Shown in pieces: positions 46,894 to 59,519 of a stretch of 64,000 nt of DNA. The stretch covers positions 42,923,501-42,987,500 of the forward strand of contig NC_068558.1 in NCBI RefSeq assembly GCF_022201045.2. Direction: 5' to 3'. A program made the position numbers and the translations under genes. How positions within the stretch are numbered: the stretch's first letter is position 1; each line of letters opens with the position of its first letter. This DNA is from Citrus sinensis. Taxonomy: Eukaryota > Streptophyta > Magnoliopsida > Sapindales > Rutaceae. Under the pieces are notes generated by a model. The model was given only the letters and a program-made list of their open reading frames with translations. It did not search any database and was not told where the DNA came from.

Positions 46894-46990
46894 GACGTGG
46901 TAATAGGCTCTCATGGGCCCCCACGTGTAGTTAAAATAGTGCCACTCGTGCGGCGTGGCGTCACTGGCGTGTCTTTCTATTGGGCACGTG
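46894..46990. promoter_or_regulatory. GC-rich patch with G-box motifs
   Basis: Two CACGTG G-boxes (46922-46927 and 46985-46990) and a GACGTGG (46894-46900) occur within 100 bases, in a locally GC-rich island surrounded by AT-rich DNA. This is the pattern of a bZIP/bHLH-bound element. No start site or gene is evident just downstream, so its role is unknown. Confidence 0.35.
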
Positions 46991-49424
46991 CACCGCAATC
47001 CCGAGGAATAACATTTGCTTTCGTTCTCTTATTTCTTGTTTTCTTCAAGATTTTATTATTTTTATTTATCGACACTTTTTCTTGGAGAATTGACGAGGAA
47101 GCTCTCTTCTCTTTTAAGGGTATTTTAACTTACCAATGCTGTAATTATTGAAAGTAGATTTTTCAAGTGTATAGGATTCCGTTTTCTGACACAATGATAT
47201 TAAATAGTGTGCGAAAATGAATAATAGAACTAGCACTAGCAAGCTAGTTAAAATTAGGTTGAGCTTGACAAATAGAAAAATGCAAGAAATGATGTTCAAA
47301 TAATTGAGGATTCACCAAGTACTCGCCAAGAGCTAGCAACATTTTTCTTAATTAAGATATGATATGGCTTCTTTAGAATGTCTAGTTTTGATGAGGATAT
47401 GTATGGTGGTATGTGAGAGGGTAATTTTTATGTGGTGTAATTTGGTTTACAGATATTGGATTTGAGTATATTATGTACTATTTTAAAGTTTGCAATGAGA
47501 TGAATAAATTTTTGTATTGCTCTTAAAATTTTACATCCTTTAAACTAATTTCTTATTTTTTGTTTCCCTTTTCGTTTGTTTAAACTTGAGCATAGATTTT
47601 AGGAGAAGTATGATGTGGAGAGATGAAATTAGGTCTGCTTTTGAAAAAAAAAAAATCTAATTAATTAGATTAAATAAAAAAGTCCCTTGGAACACCAAAA
47701 GGATATATTCTTCAAACTTTTTACATATATAAGTTCTAGTTTATTTATTTGAAAACAAAGTCTATATGCAAAATTAATGAGATTATATATACAGTGTAAT
47801 GCTGCTTTTAAGATTGGTTGAACCCCTCCATCTATATTATTGTCTACAGGGTGATTAACATTGCTAATTTAATAATCTCTATAAGTTAATTAAGCGTGCG
47901 TTCTTGTCTGGAAGAACACTCTTTTAATTTTTGTTTTTCAAGCTTAAGTGGCGAACAAGTACACATGAGCAATGACCTAAAGCCAGCCATTTTCCCAATG
48001 GTGGGATAATGGCCGCCATGCAAGAAGTTAAAAGAACCCCCTGTTGGTACGTCCATTCATTTGTGTCTTTCCAATCGATTAGCCTTGTCATCACTCAAAA
48101 TTTTAAGCAAATATTGCAATTTGCCCACTTTTCAATTGCCGCAGTTAACATTATTGACCATATGTTTTTTTGGTTTTCATTATATATATAAATTTAGGCA
48201 GCTCAGTAGCCCAACCTAAGCACCTTTTCCAGTTAACCAGAAGCTAAATAGCATAGCATTAAAAGGTTCATTTCTCATTTTTCCTTTTTTTTTTTTTTTT
48301 GGGAGAAAGTGTTAAGTTGGGATGTCATTATTATTAGTGTTAGAAGTGGGGCCTAATTGCACACTTGGGCTAGGTCTACATGTTGGTGCTTATCTGTGAC
48401 AAAAGAAAGTGATTGAAAGTGATTAATGATTGTAAATTAAGATTAATTAATTGCTAATAGTACTGTGTTGCTCGACAGGCCGTGACCTGCTGAACTTAAA
48501 CTATTCTAACAAGTGTATAGAGGAAATTTAAATGAAAAATCCTCTCTCTGTCTTCTATCTGTGCTTCTATTTGTCCAAGTGTTGCATTTCAGTGTCACTA
48601 TCTTTTGTTTCTTTCATTTTAGGAATATGCTTTTCTTTTTTGTTCCTTTACACTCTTATCAGCTTATATTAAGAAACCCATCTCCAAATTAAAATCCACC
48701 ATTTAATGCTATACATCTACCATATATAAATTCGTTCTTAGTGACCTAATTAAACTAATAAATCAGGGACATTTAATGCCAACCTTTACATCGTATCTTT
48801 GATTTGTTAATTGATCAATTGACTGATTGATAAGGTCTCATCATCAGCTGATTAACTTCAACTAAGTATATTGGTCTAGCTACCTGAACTAGATTTGTAT
48901 ATTTAAGAAAAGAATCAGGCACATGTGTTGAGATTTTCCGATCATTTGCTCGTGTAGAAAGTGTTCTTCACATGTAACATGTTGGAAGGTTCCGTTAGAT
49001 CACCTATCATTATGGGTGTTCTCAATTGTTAATTAAAAAGTTCAGGTGTTATCTAATCATAATTTATACACTTAAAAAAAAATAATAATGTTGTAAAATT
49101 TCACAAATGTGTCCAAGCTCCAAGTACTATAAGAAACTACGAAAGAAAAATGATTATATAGACAATTAGCTACCCATGAACATAGCTCCGACGGTTGCGA
49201 ATGTGCTTTGCGTCCATGATCATCAGAGTTCAAGTGATAATAATGGGGGGTATTGTTTGATATTCAGTGAATGAAAATTCTCATCTTTCGAGGAAAAAAA
49301 AGACAATTTGCTTAATGACAGCCTATATATTAATTCTTTATATATATTTATATATATATATATACACACACGCGCATATACAGAGTGATTTTTCAATCAA
49401 AGATTAATTAAAAGATATAAAAAT

Positions 49425-49475
49425 TTTAATTTTAATACATTATATGATAAAATATAATGTATTAAAACTTATGTT
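49425..49475. repeat. AT-rich hairpin
   Basis: TTTTAATACATTATAT and ATATAATGTATTAAAA are perfect inverted arms with a short loop (GATAAA). They sit inside a 150-bp segment bordered on both sides by TA/CA microsatellites. It could be the core of a small MITE. Confidence 0.55.
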
Positions 49476-50671
49476 TATTTTATCTTTTATCTTATCTCTT
49501 ATTTTATTACAGTCAGATCCCTTATACACACACACACACACGTATATATACACAAATCAAGTTGGAGTGATCTAGCGGTGAAGGGTCAAATCATAGGATA
49601 GAATGTTACACCTCAAAATTTCAATTAATTGCATCTGGCCTAGTCTCAGACTCTCAGTTCTCTATAAACGACAATTAACAGGTCTTGCTAGCAAATGTTT
49701 ACGTCTCAGTTTTGTTTCGTTTTGTTTCGCTTAAATTACTAGAGTAACATCAAAGAAAATAAATAAGATATCAGAAATTGCTTTTGGACACGCTAAGAAA
49801 CTGGGGATAACCTATGCTCCTTCCAATCAACACTCTTATTGCGGTTCACAATTATAAAACTTCTGATTTTGTAATTCTTTTATCATTTTTTTTAAGAGCA
49901 AACCGCGTTAATCACAGACCAAAATGGCAAAAGATTACAGGTCAAGATTGCAAAGCAAGCCACATCGAGCATAAATATAATAGGAAAGCTCTACACGAGA
50001 GACACAAAGAAGAAATCTAATCTAATGCAAAGTTAGACTACGGCTGTAACATTACAATACAAATTACTCTATTCACTACAGAGCCCAACGATTATACAAG
50101 AGAAATTTAGAGAAATCTTGATGTTTTAACTTGATTTCATGATTATTGATCTTATTATAGCATTCAAACCTTGAGCAATATTAAATTTGTATTTACTCTT
50201 AAAGTGGTTGTATACGAATTAACACAGCCTTAAGAGAGAGATCTAGACATATCAGTAGTTTAATTTATGATCATTAGTTGTAACTCCTTGACCATTCACA
50301 ACCAATCAATTACTTTTAACTGCTTTCAATTGATTAATCCTTCGTTTAGTACGGATCGAAACATGATGACCTATTGTATATTTAGTTGAAGTTATAAGAT
50401 CACTTATACAAACAACTCAAAATAAATGAGGTACAGTAGATCCAATCATCAAGATCAAGCAAATAGAAATGGGTTTGGTTTATGCTATTTCTTTTGTCGT
50501 ATAAGGATGGCAATGGAATCTCATATGAGCTTTTAAAAATTTTGGATGAAGGGTACTGGAAGAGTATTCTATAAAGGAAAAAAAATTAATGAAATTTGTA
50601 GCCCATTATGGGGACCAAATGTAATTAAATATTCATTATTATATGATCCACCTCTCTCATCCTCTAGTGTT

Positions 50672-50677
50672 TATAAA
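50672..50677 (+). promoter_or_regulatory. TATA box of the LBD29-like gene
   Basis: TTTATAAAC, with TATAAA at 50672-50677, lies 113 bases upstream of the ATG. It predicts a short leader of about 80 bases. Confidence 0.6.
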
Positions 50678-50784
50678 CTTGATGATAATGCACACCTGCA
50701 CAAAGCTAAGCAATAGCAAATTAAACCCATCCAAAAAGAAAACAAGAAAAAAAATACCAAAAAAGATCATCAATCAAGAACAAG

Positions 50785-51569
50785 ATGACCGGTTCCGGTT
50801 CTCCTTGTGGAGCTTGCAAATTCTTAAGGAGAAAATGTGTAAAGGGATGTGTTTTTGCACCTTATTTTTGCCATGAACAAGGTGCTACTCATTTTGCAGC
50901 CATTCACAAAGTTTTTGGTGCAAGCAATGTTTCAAAGTTGCTTGCTCACCTCCCTGTGAATGACCGCTGCGAAGCAGCTGTCACAATCTCTTATGAAGCT
51001 CAAGCTAGGCTTCAAGATCCTATTTACGGCTGCGTTTCGCATATTTTTGCTCTACAACATCAGGTAATTAATTTGTACCTTTATATTTATTTTCTTGCAA
51101 ATTTATTGAAACCCTAATTTATTTACCATTACTTGTATATTTAATGGTGGGCTTTTGCTTTTGAATCTTGTAGGTTGTTAATCTACAAGCACAGCTTGCT
51201 TCTTTGAAAGAGCAAGCTGCTCAAAGCATTCTCAATGGCTCTGTTACAACAAACCCTAATCATGAGAAATATTATGGGAAGCTTCCTTCACACCCACAAG
51301 ATGTTCAGAGTTGGTTTCATCACCAAGAAGATTCAGATATGGAAAGACTATTTAGTTCAAACCTTCACAATCAAGGCGCTGCAACGATGCCCTACTGCAC
51401 TGATCAAAATGGATTCATGAATCCAAACTCTTTGGGGAATAGTTATGAAAATTCAGCCATTGCAAGTTTTGGAGAGGCTTCTCACTCCATGGGTACATTT
51501 GAGCAATGGAGTTTCCAAGACTCTGATGATCTTCAATCAGTGGCCTTTGGTTACATTCAAAATTCATAA
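50785..51569 (+). CDS. LBD29: LOB-domain transcription factor, LBD29/LBD17-like
   Basis: Class I LBD factors of this clade act downstream of ARF7/ARF19 in lateral-root initiation and auxin-induced callus. Two exons (50785-51063 and 51174-51569) give 224 residues. The C-block CX2CX6CX3C is at Cys8, Cys11, Cys18 and Cys22 ([15 protein letters not shown]). The GAS block follows ([17 protein letters not shown]), then [20 protein letters not shown] and the leucine-zipper-like coil ([18 protein letters not shown]). The intron sits after LQHQ, the standard position. The C-terminus [12 protein letters not shown] closely matches the end of Arabidopsis LBD29. The start has the clan's MT...SPCGACK pattern. 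The gene is convergent with the LBD16-like gene 7 kb away. Confidence 0.93.
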
Positions 51570-52320
51570 GAGAACCAAGACCTGGCTAGCTGCAGCACAC
51601 ACTGAGAGACCTATATATAATTGGTGAAGACTAATTTTCACCGCTTTGTCAATTTTGAATTTCCTGCTGCTGCTGCTGCATAATTTGAGACATGCACTTT
51701 TGTTGGCATAAATAAAACCTAGGAACCCTAGAAATGTTTATAATCCAGAAACCCTAAAAAATCAACCCGATTATCAATTGTTTTCTTTAATCTAGTGTAA
51801 CCCTTGGATATTAGTAATACTATAGTGCAATTTTTCTATCAGAATCGGAGAAAATCTGATTTTGTTTAAACTAGTTTGCTTTGTTTATGAACCTAGCTAG
51901 TGAGGACCTAAAATTGTTTGACTTAATTAATACAGTTACCTAGTCAACTTTTTTAATACTTACTCTTCAAAAATCTAACAGATGGTGTTGGATAATTATC
52001 TTGCTCTCAGTCTCTCTATATGTGGATATAAGTCTCAAAGTTTAATCTTAGTTAAATCCACGCACATGTTGCTATTTTTGAGAATGATAAGCATTTTGCT
52101 TAATCCAAGTAATTAATCTTAAGAGTACTATTTTTCTGTGAATACATGTTGACCTTCTTGTTTCTAGACCTGAAACTTTAGCATTGCAATTTCCTCTATT
52201 GGTTTGAACGAGTCTTTGGAGCATCAAGCTTTGATGATTATTTAGTATTGGAAGCCTCTAGTTGTTCTTGATTTACTTTCTTATTAGCATCTTATTTTTC
52301 TCTGCACCATAGTTGATGAT

Positions 52321-52351
<31 letters not shown>

Positions 52352-53340
52352 CAAAGATTAAGCCACCTGATGACAAGTTAAATTTTGCATGTAAAATCAC
52401 CTAATAAAGTCAATATGTGTCGTGTAAACATGAGAAAGCAGCTCATTTTCATGAAGGTATATATACGAGACCTAAGAAGACGTATGAACGCCTTCTTTAA
52501 GATCCATTTGAATTGTTTGCATGAGTCAAGGACAAAACTAATTTCAATTAGTTGTTTAATAATTTCTACCGTGTTTTTGTTTTTCCAAGGTTTTTCAACA
52601 GCATCGTACTTGCAATCAGAGTCTGAACACGCATATGTTTTGTCTATAATGAAAGATGCAATTGATAATTATCCGTACATTCATTGCATGAATGTATAAT
52701 TATTATTGTTAACCAAAATCTCTTATGCACTGGATAGTTAAAGAAGTTTATTACTTAAAGCTCAAATACATATGACCAGTGATTCTAACATTGTTAAATG
52801 TGATATTGATTATCATATTTGAGACATCTTTGAACCCAGAAAGCTGCTAATGTTTTAATGTTGGTAGGATGTTGCACTTTTTCATATATTTTTCAGCTTT
52901 GCTCTCTCCCTCTCTCTTGTAGTTATCCAAAGATAATAAGGGTGAGTACTGCATGCAATTAGCTTAATTAGCACTAGCATAATGGAAATTAGCCCCTCAA
53001 ATCAAGATTTTCTTTTGTTTGAACAAATTTTAGGTCCCTGATCCCTGCATTGATTTTTTTTTTTAGGGATGAGTTTCTTCTTGAGAAGATTGCTAGAAAT
53101 TTCAAAATACGGATTGCATGTTGCTTCTGTCCAATCAATAGAATCCTGAGCTACCCTTCAAGGGTTGATGAAATAATACGACAATTCTTTTAAGATTTTC
53201 CGGTGATATGGAAGGCTGTCTGCTGATATGTAGTGTATAGTGCATACAATATGAATTATAAACCATTTAATCTGACAAAAGTTTCGCATATTCTTCTATC
53301 CATGCAATTGCTTATATGAACAAGAGCTTCAGTACTGATC
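51570..53340. other. Downstream spacer of the LBD29-like gene
   Basis: Contains the gene's 3'UTR, with CTGCTGCTGCTGC at about 51665, then AT-rich DNA and a TA microsatellite (52325-52351). No further gene is supported. Confidence 0.5.
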
Positions 53341-53343
53341 TAT

Positions 53344-53344
<1 letters not shown>

Positions 53345-53407
<63 letters not shown>

Positions 53408-53419
53408 GAGAGAGAGAGA
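53345..53419. repeat. GT/GA compound microsatellite
   Basis: About 6 GT repeats are followed by about 30 GA repeats with one interruption (GGAG near 53397). The Arg/Glu-alternating open frame over it is an artefact of the repeat. Confidence 0.95.
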
Positions 53420-54766
53420 TTCAGTGGAGCTTTAAATTGTCTTTTCAAATTGAGAACTCTCCCTATGAGCTGGCCCTTTCATTTATTCTTTCTCTTATCA
53501 AATACTACGCACACAACATATTTATTAATTAAGATTTATTAGACCTTGCTCAATTTTTTTTTTTTAATTCGATGACAATTTGGTGATCCACTAACTGCTT
53601 CTATAACATAATTTCTTTCTCGATTTGCAAATGAATTAAATAATTTGACATTACAAAACTGATGAAGTGACCTTAATTGCTTATAGCCAAAGCACAATAT
53701 TTCTTGTCCTTGATTATAAGTGCAAAAACAGTGTTGTTTCTTTTGCCTCAGATAAAATCATAGAGGAGAAATTGATCTAATTAATGGCCACAAATTAATT
53801 CATTCATTCCCCACAAAGCTGCAGTGTTTGAATTTCATCAAACATCCCACACTTTCAGCCACTGTTCTTCAATATATTGGCTCACTTATAAAAGAGCATG
53901 TATAAAGTTACACATACAAATTCATCTTTGTGGGGGAAAGAATTAATGTCAACGCATAAATTTGCTTAAACTTGAAAATTTTCCTTCCTGGATCGAGTTT
54001 CCATAATGCGTTGTGCTCTTTTTTTTGTTTTTGTTTTTTTTTGAGGCAGCATGAATGAATTGAACATGCCCTCGCCTCAGCATCCACATGCCAGGCCAGC
54101 AGTGCCACGCGTCTTCAGTTTCATCACTACATGCCTTTTTGCTGGCAACTTTAGAAATTTTACACACGTACACGCAGTATCAATACTTTAATTCCTTTAC
54201 GTACTGAAGCTATTATTCACATGAAAGGAGTAATTAAAAAAGGAAAAAATTGCTTCAGAAACTGGAGCTACCCAGCTGTTACTAATGGGACCATCTTTGT
54301 ACCAGAACACGTATACGATTCCCTCACAGCCATTCCACGAACCAACCGCAATTAATTTTCTAAATTACTCTCACCTCACTTCACACTTAAAAGAATCAAC
54401 ATTCACACTTTATAAAAACATCTACCCATTTATATCATATATAACACTTCGACCTGTGGCTGTCATGTTCCAATTGCGGCAGCCCCTTTTCTTTTATCTT
54501 TAATTAACATTAATTAATAATTATAAAGTAAGATGGTAAACTCTAAGGATTTTAATTAATTATCTTGACAATTTTCACCCGACCAAACCCAAATAAAAAT
54601 CCAGTCACTTTTATTTTGCTGTAAGTCCAGCCCATTACTTTGACAGGCTTGCCTAACTCATCACTTTTTTTTTTTTTAGGGAATTGTAAGTTTGCAACAT
54701 GACACGAGCCAACTTTGGTAGCTACAGGACCCAACTTCTGATTATTACTATTATTATTATTTTTTC

Positions 54767-54924
54767 GTTATCTTATATAATCATGTAAGATACATGATTC
54801 TTCTACAACCGTTTGATGAAAATTTAATGGTTGTGGAAATATAAAATAATAAAATCATGTTATTTTCACAATTATTGAATTTTCATTACACTGTTGTGGA
54901 AAAATAATGTATCTTACTTGATAA
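54767..54924. repeat. Foldback MITE-like element, about 155 bp
   Basis: The left arm (ATGTAAGATACATGATTCTTC, ending GGTTGTGG) pairs imperfectly with the right arm (reverse complement AAGTAAGATACATTATTTTTC). Arms are about 65 bp, both ending outward in GTTATC/GATAAC. No target duplication was recognised. Confidence 0.6.
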
Positions 54925-56337
54925 CTACAGCCACATTGTAAAGGATTAAAAAGAAAAAAATTCATTTTGTCTGATTCATTACTGGTCCCCACAGTGGAAC
55001 GGCTTTGATGTATGCAAACTCAATAAGTCAAACTTCGTTTTGCTATTATTCAAACCTCTTTGTATACAAGTTCCAAACGTTTCTTTCAATTTCTGTTTAC
55101 TTTTGTTTTCTTTCTGTTTTTTTATTCCATTCATTTATCTTTATTATCTGGTTACTTTAAAATTTGATCAAAACGTCATATATTCCAACTCTCTTGTCCA
55201 TAAAATTTCTTTCTGCCAAAACTCAACAATCCCAAAAAAAAAAAAAAAAAAAAAAAATTATATATATATTGGAAACAATTAAGGCGAAATGTCAGTTAGG
55301 TCTCTCATATTCCTTGTTTTTACTAGTTAGATTCCTAAATTTTTACTAATTTATTATATCCCTAATGTTGTTATTTTAATGTTTGAACTTTACTGTTTAA
55401 AGATAAATAGAACGCTTTTAACATACACGACCTTTTTACCTTATAAAAACACATCATATTAAAAGAAAAAAAAAGAAAATATATTTTCTCTCACACACAA
55501 CCAGAAGATTTAAATTCGTGGTTTCAAGAATTAGGCGAAGAAGTGTTCACCATTCAATTAAATGAGGTTTGCAATTGACAACAATCTTAGAATTATGTGT
55601 GCGTTTTTTCATTACAATTTTCATATAATAATTGTGACGGATAATTAAAAGATAAGAGACCTAAATAACAAAAATGAGAAATGTAAAGAATATATTAAGT
55701 GTCAATGCCCCAACCATAAACTAGATGAATGCACCATTAAAAGTTATATAGTTGCAAGGGTTAGTCGCCATTCCGACAAAAATAACATGCTCTGGTCTCC
55801 TTTGGTGAAATTACGAGACCACACTTATTCTACTTTCATTTCTTGTTAGAAATTTTTTAAGTGAATTAAAGTTTGACGAGCTCTTTCTTTTCTGTCTTAT
55901 CTTTTTTGGGTTCTCAATTCACTTTTGGCTGACAGCTTTTTTTTTGCCTCTCACATTCAACAAATCATCACTCATCGTGTATTTAATTGATTAATTAATG
56001 TTGTTTGGAATAATTACTTTTCCAAGTTCAATTAATGGAGGAATGGTATCGGTTTATAATTTAACACTTGTGTGTGATTGTAGACAAAGTATGAAAGTGA
56101 TTAGTGCCGCTGGTCTGAGATTATATTTTGGTAAGTTAATTATAATATTCGTTTGGTCATGGGCTCGAAGAACTAATTGGGATTTGATCAATCCAATAAT
56201 GTGGCTTGACTCAAATTGTTTATTCTGTTGCACGGCTGATTTAATTTTGTATGTATTGTATTGTTTCTCCTAGATTCTATCGTGGTCCAAAAGCAGTTTC
56301 AATGAACTCGTAATGTAAATCAATAATTGTTATATAG
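54925..56337. other. AT-rich spacer
   Basis: Holds an A23 run near 55235 and no supported gene. The 91-codon frame at 55998-56273 has no recognised domain. Confidence 0.45.
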
Positions 56338-56346
56338 TTTACATTA

Positions 56347-56924
56347 GGGTAAAATCTTTTTTAATCCCTATATTATGAGGTTAGTGCCTATTTAGTCCCT
56401 ATATTTTTAAAAACACCTCAAAACGTCCCTGCTGCTAAATATTGACACTCATGCCATTATTTTTTTATTCTTTTTAACTTGTTTTTACAATATAACACTC
56501 TTACAATAGTGTTTTTTTTTTGGATATTAATAAAAAATTAGATTATCAAATTAAACTCAAAAATAAAATAACAACAAAAAAGGCATATATTAATTTTTGT
56601 GGAAGCTCACGTATGTCTAAAAAATAATATTTTAAAAAATTACATTATCAATTTTTTTAGAAAATTTAATATTTTAACTCAAGAGAGTATTCCACAATAT
56701 ATATATATATATCGGTGTTAAACTGATAATTTTTTTTTCTTTTTAATAATTTCTAAAAAAATTATTATAATAGGGTAATATTGTAAAAATAAGTTAAAAG
56801 GAACAAAAGATAATGGCAAAAGTGTCAATAATTTTAGGGTAGGGATGGTTTGAGATATTTTAAAAAATATAGAGACGAAACGGACACTAACTTCAAAATA
56901 TAGGGACTAAACGAGCTTTTACCC
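56347..56924. mobile_element. Mutator-type MITE with long terminal inverted repeats (578 bp)
   Basis: The ends GGGTAAAATC and GAGCTTTTACCC begin imperfect inverted repeats of about 130 bp. Examples are TAGTCCCTATATTTTTAAAA inverted near the right end, and GACACTCATGCCATTAT against its complement. The flanks carry a perfect 9-bp duplication TTTACATTA (56338-56346 and 56925-56933), the signature of MULE transposition. No transposase is encoded. Confidence 0.92.
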
Positions 56925-56933
56925 TTTACATTA

Positions 56934-58588
56934 TGACTTTGAATATACACATATCACAATTATAAATCAAGTGATGCTCAGTAAACTTGTAATTAAGTAT
57001 TTAGGCGTACCATTTTAGCAGCATAAGCAAGTGTTTATTTGGTTTAATGACAATCTTGATTACTTAAGCATGTAAATTTTTTCTTTCTTCTCTTGGCAAT
57101 TTTGCTTTTGAATTTTCAGGGAAATGATTCCAAACATGTTCTATCCATTTTCCCCCTTTAATGGGAGTTTATGTCAAACCATATACTTAAAGGCTAAGGG
57201 CAGTCTAAGGCTACAAAATGTTTAAATTTTTTTTTAAAAAAAAGAAAACTCTTAATGATATATTTTCACCTCTCACAAGTCATTCTTATTTTTTTCATTT
57301 AAAATATAGAATATGATCTTAGCGATGATGACCTTATGCCAACTCAATGTGTGATCTACATGGATAATTAATTAAATCATTGATTAGGTCAGATTGCTTA
57401 TATACAGTTTGAATTACAAAGAGAGTTTATAATTATAATGCTTCTATAATGTCTGCTGTCCTCTTTAAGCGATGCTTCTAAATAATTAATTATAGTCACT
57501 TCAGGTGAAAAATAAACATTTCATAATATCGGTAAATGCCAACCATTATAAGGTTTGGAGAACCAATTCAAAAATATTTTGCTTAATTTGTTTGATAAAA
57601 AGCTGCCAGAGCTATATATCTAATTAAGTTATGAGAGATATATATATATATATATAGTCATTTGCAATCAATAAAGGGGACACTTTGTCTGTATGAGTGA
57701 GTACAAGCCTTTAGGGTATTGGTATTAAAATTAAGAAAGAGTATCACTTACATTAGGTGAACCTACTTATTATTTGAATTAATTAATTATAAACCCTAGG
57801 TAAGTGGGGTCTCTAAAATACTCAAATCAATGGGGTTTGCCTTTGATTTCAATGATAACATTCATTAATTTCTTCCCATATTCCCATTGAAGAGATGAAA
57901 TTGCAGAAGTCCTAAGCAAAAGTCAAAATATCACTCAGTACATTATCCAAGCAGAACTGCATTTCGGATCTAGACTCTTGTTGAGAGAAGCAACTCAAAG
58001 ACTTAAATAATAACATCATGTTAATGTCGTAATATGTGTTTGTATGTGTGTTTTCAAGGAGCAAATTGAGAAAATTGAATTGGGGATTCCCATTAAGCAA
58101 GGGTATCATAAATTGAGAACTAAGTGCGCGCTTTCTCAGCTATTTTAATACCATTCCATGTACAAAATGACACAAGAGAGTTCAATTTTGTATGTATATG
58201 TGTATTACCCTACCAAATGATCCAAATTCCAAGGTTTTTTTCTTGAATTTGCCCATAGATGTGTCTATTATTGTTCTCTAACAACTCTAGGAGATTAAAT
58301 TAATGACTATATTAAGTTCTTGTTAGTATTTTAAAGATTACCTAGCTATTTGAAAGAAAGTTAACCACCCTAACTAGTAATTAATTTTTTCATAATAGCA
58401 GCAAAGAAAAGAGGGGGGAAAAAAAAGGAAATAAAGTGCCAACATTATTAGGCTTCATTTTGACATTAAACTAAGTTTCTGGAAAAGTAGTACTCTCAGT
58501 ATATACAACATTTTGGCAAAGATCAACATCATGATCAGCATAAATTCCATAAAGAAAACTTGATGAATCATCGTGGTAATGATGATGA
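56934..58588. other. Spacer downstream of the LBD16-like gene
   Basis: AT-rich, with a TA tract near 57640. It should include the 3'UTR of the minus-strand LBD16-like gene at its right end. No other gene is supported. Confidence 0.5.
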
Positions 58589-59342
58589 TCAGTTCCTCAT
58601 CATTCTAAGGGCAAGTGCTTGAAGCTCTCCCAAGTCAGTGTTATTGTATGGTCTCTTCCTGTAATTATGAGGATAGCCTTGGAATGAAAATTCATCTGAT
58701 CTGCTTTCAATTTCTTGCATATTATTCATTCCATCGTTGTTGTGGCAGTAAGCTGATTCCAGTGAGCTCTGCGGCGATATAGGGTTCGCGTAATGACCTG
58801 GATAGCTACTGGGAAATGAAGGCACCCCAGTTATTGTACAATTGCCTTGCCACTGATGATGATTCTCAATGCTTCTTGTATCCATCATGTTGTGTGCTAG
58901 CTGTGCCTTCACTTGCATCAATTGCGCTTGCAAGCACGCCACCTTTTTTGTTTATTAAAAAAAAAAAAAATTAGAGCAGTTGATAGTTAAAAAATACTTG
59001 TAAAATTTAAAAAAGAAAGAAAGAAAGAATTAAACAAATTATTACCTGCTGTTGCAAGGCAAAAATATGAGCAACACAGCCATAAACAGGATCTCTGATC
59101 CGAGCTTGAGCTTCATAAGCAATAGTGACAACCGCCTCACAACGATCGGCAACTGGGACATGCAACAAAAGTTTTGACACATTACTTGCACCAAAGACTT
59201 TATGAATGGCAGCAAACCGGGCAGGGCCTTGCTCCGAGCAGAAATACGGGGCGAATATGCAATCGGAGGCACATTTTCGCCGGAGAAACTTGCATGCACC
59301 GCAAGGTGACCCTGTGCCTGCAGCGCTCCCAGATGATGCCAT
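58589..59342 (-). CDS. LBD16: LOB-domain transcription factor, LBD16-like
   Basis: LBD16 is an auxin-induced factor that sets up founder-cell asymmetry in lateral roots and is required for callus formation. Exons 59342-59046 and 58942-58589 give 216 residues. [18 protein letters not shown] matches the start of Arabidopsis LBD16 almost word for word, which fixes the ATG at 59342 rather than the in-frame one at 59366. The C-block Cys are at 14, 17, 24 and 28. The GAS block ([17 protein letters not shown]) is followed by [20 protein letters not shown] and the coil [17 protein letters not shown]. The C-terminus [15 protein letters not shown] is diagnostic of the LBD16 group, as is [12 protein letters not shown]. 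Intron position is standard. Confidence 0.94.
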
Positions 59343-59503
59343 ATTTGTTAGAGCAATAATCAACACTCAAGAACGAAAATAAGAGAGTGAGAATCTTGAG
59401 ATTTTTTTTTTTCCCCTTTCAAGGCACACGAGCACACTAGGAAATGGTGCAACAAAATGAAGAGATGATCACTTTAAGGTAAGAAATTTGGTAGGGGTGG
59501 GGA

Positions 59504-59513
59504 CTTATTATAA
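59504..59513 (-). promoter_or_regulatory. TATA-like element of the LBD16-like gene
   Basis: TTATAATAAG on the minus strand lies about 165 bases upstream of the ATG and fits a leader of about 130 bases. Farther upstream, CCGACA at about 59857 (TGTCGG on the minus strand) is a high-affinity ARF half-site. A GAGACA at about 60591 (TGTCTC) is another candidate auxin-response element. Single half-sites are frequent by chance. Confidence 0.4.
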
Positions 59514-59519
59514 GGGGTG

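Larger units (their letters stand above)
43760..50660. other. Long gene-poor region, 6.9 kb
   Basis: AT-rich DNA between the lipase and the first LBD gene. It holds CA/TA microsatellites (44391-44409, 49340-49380, 49525-49550), a hairpin at 49430-49470, a SINE-like piece at 44140-44215 and a short GC-rich patch at 46890-47000 with G-boxes. The open frames are short and unrecognisable. It may include distal regulatory DNA for the LBD gene. Confidence 0.5.

Noticed and set aside
46897..47151. 84-codon frame with a hydrophobic stretch
   Set aside because: No family resemblance; hydrophobicity comes from a T-rich tract downstream of the G-box patch.
53344..53532. Arg/Glu-repeat frame
   Set aside because: Product of the GA microsatellite.
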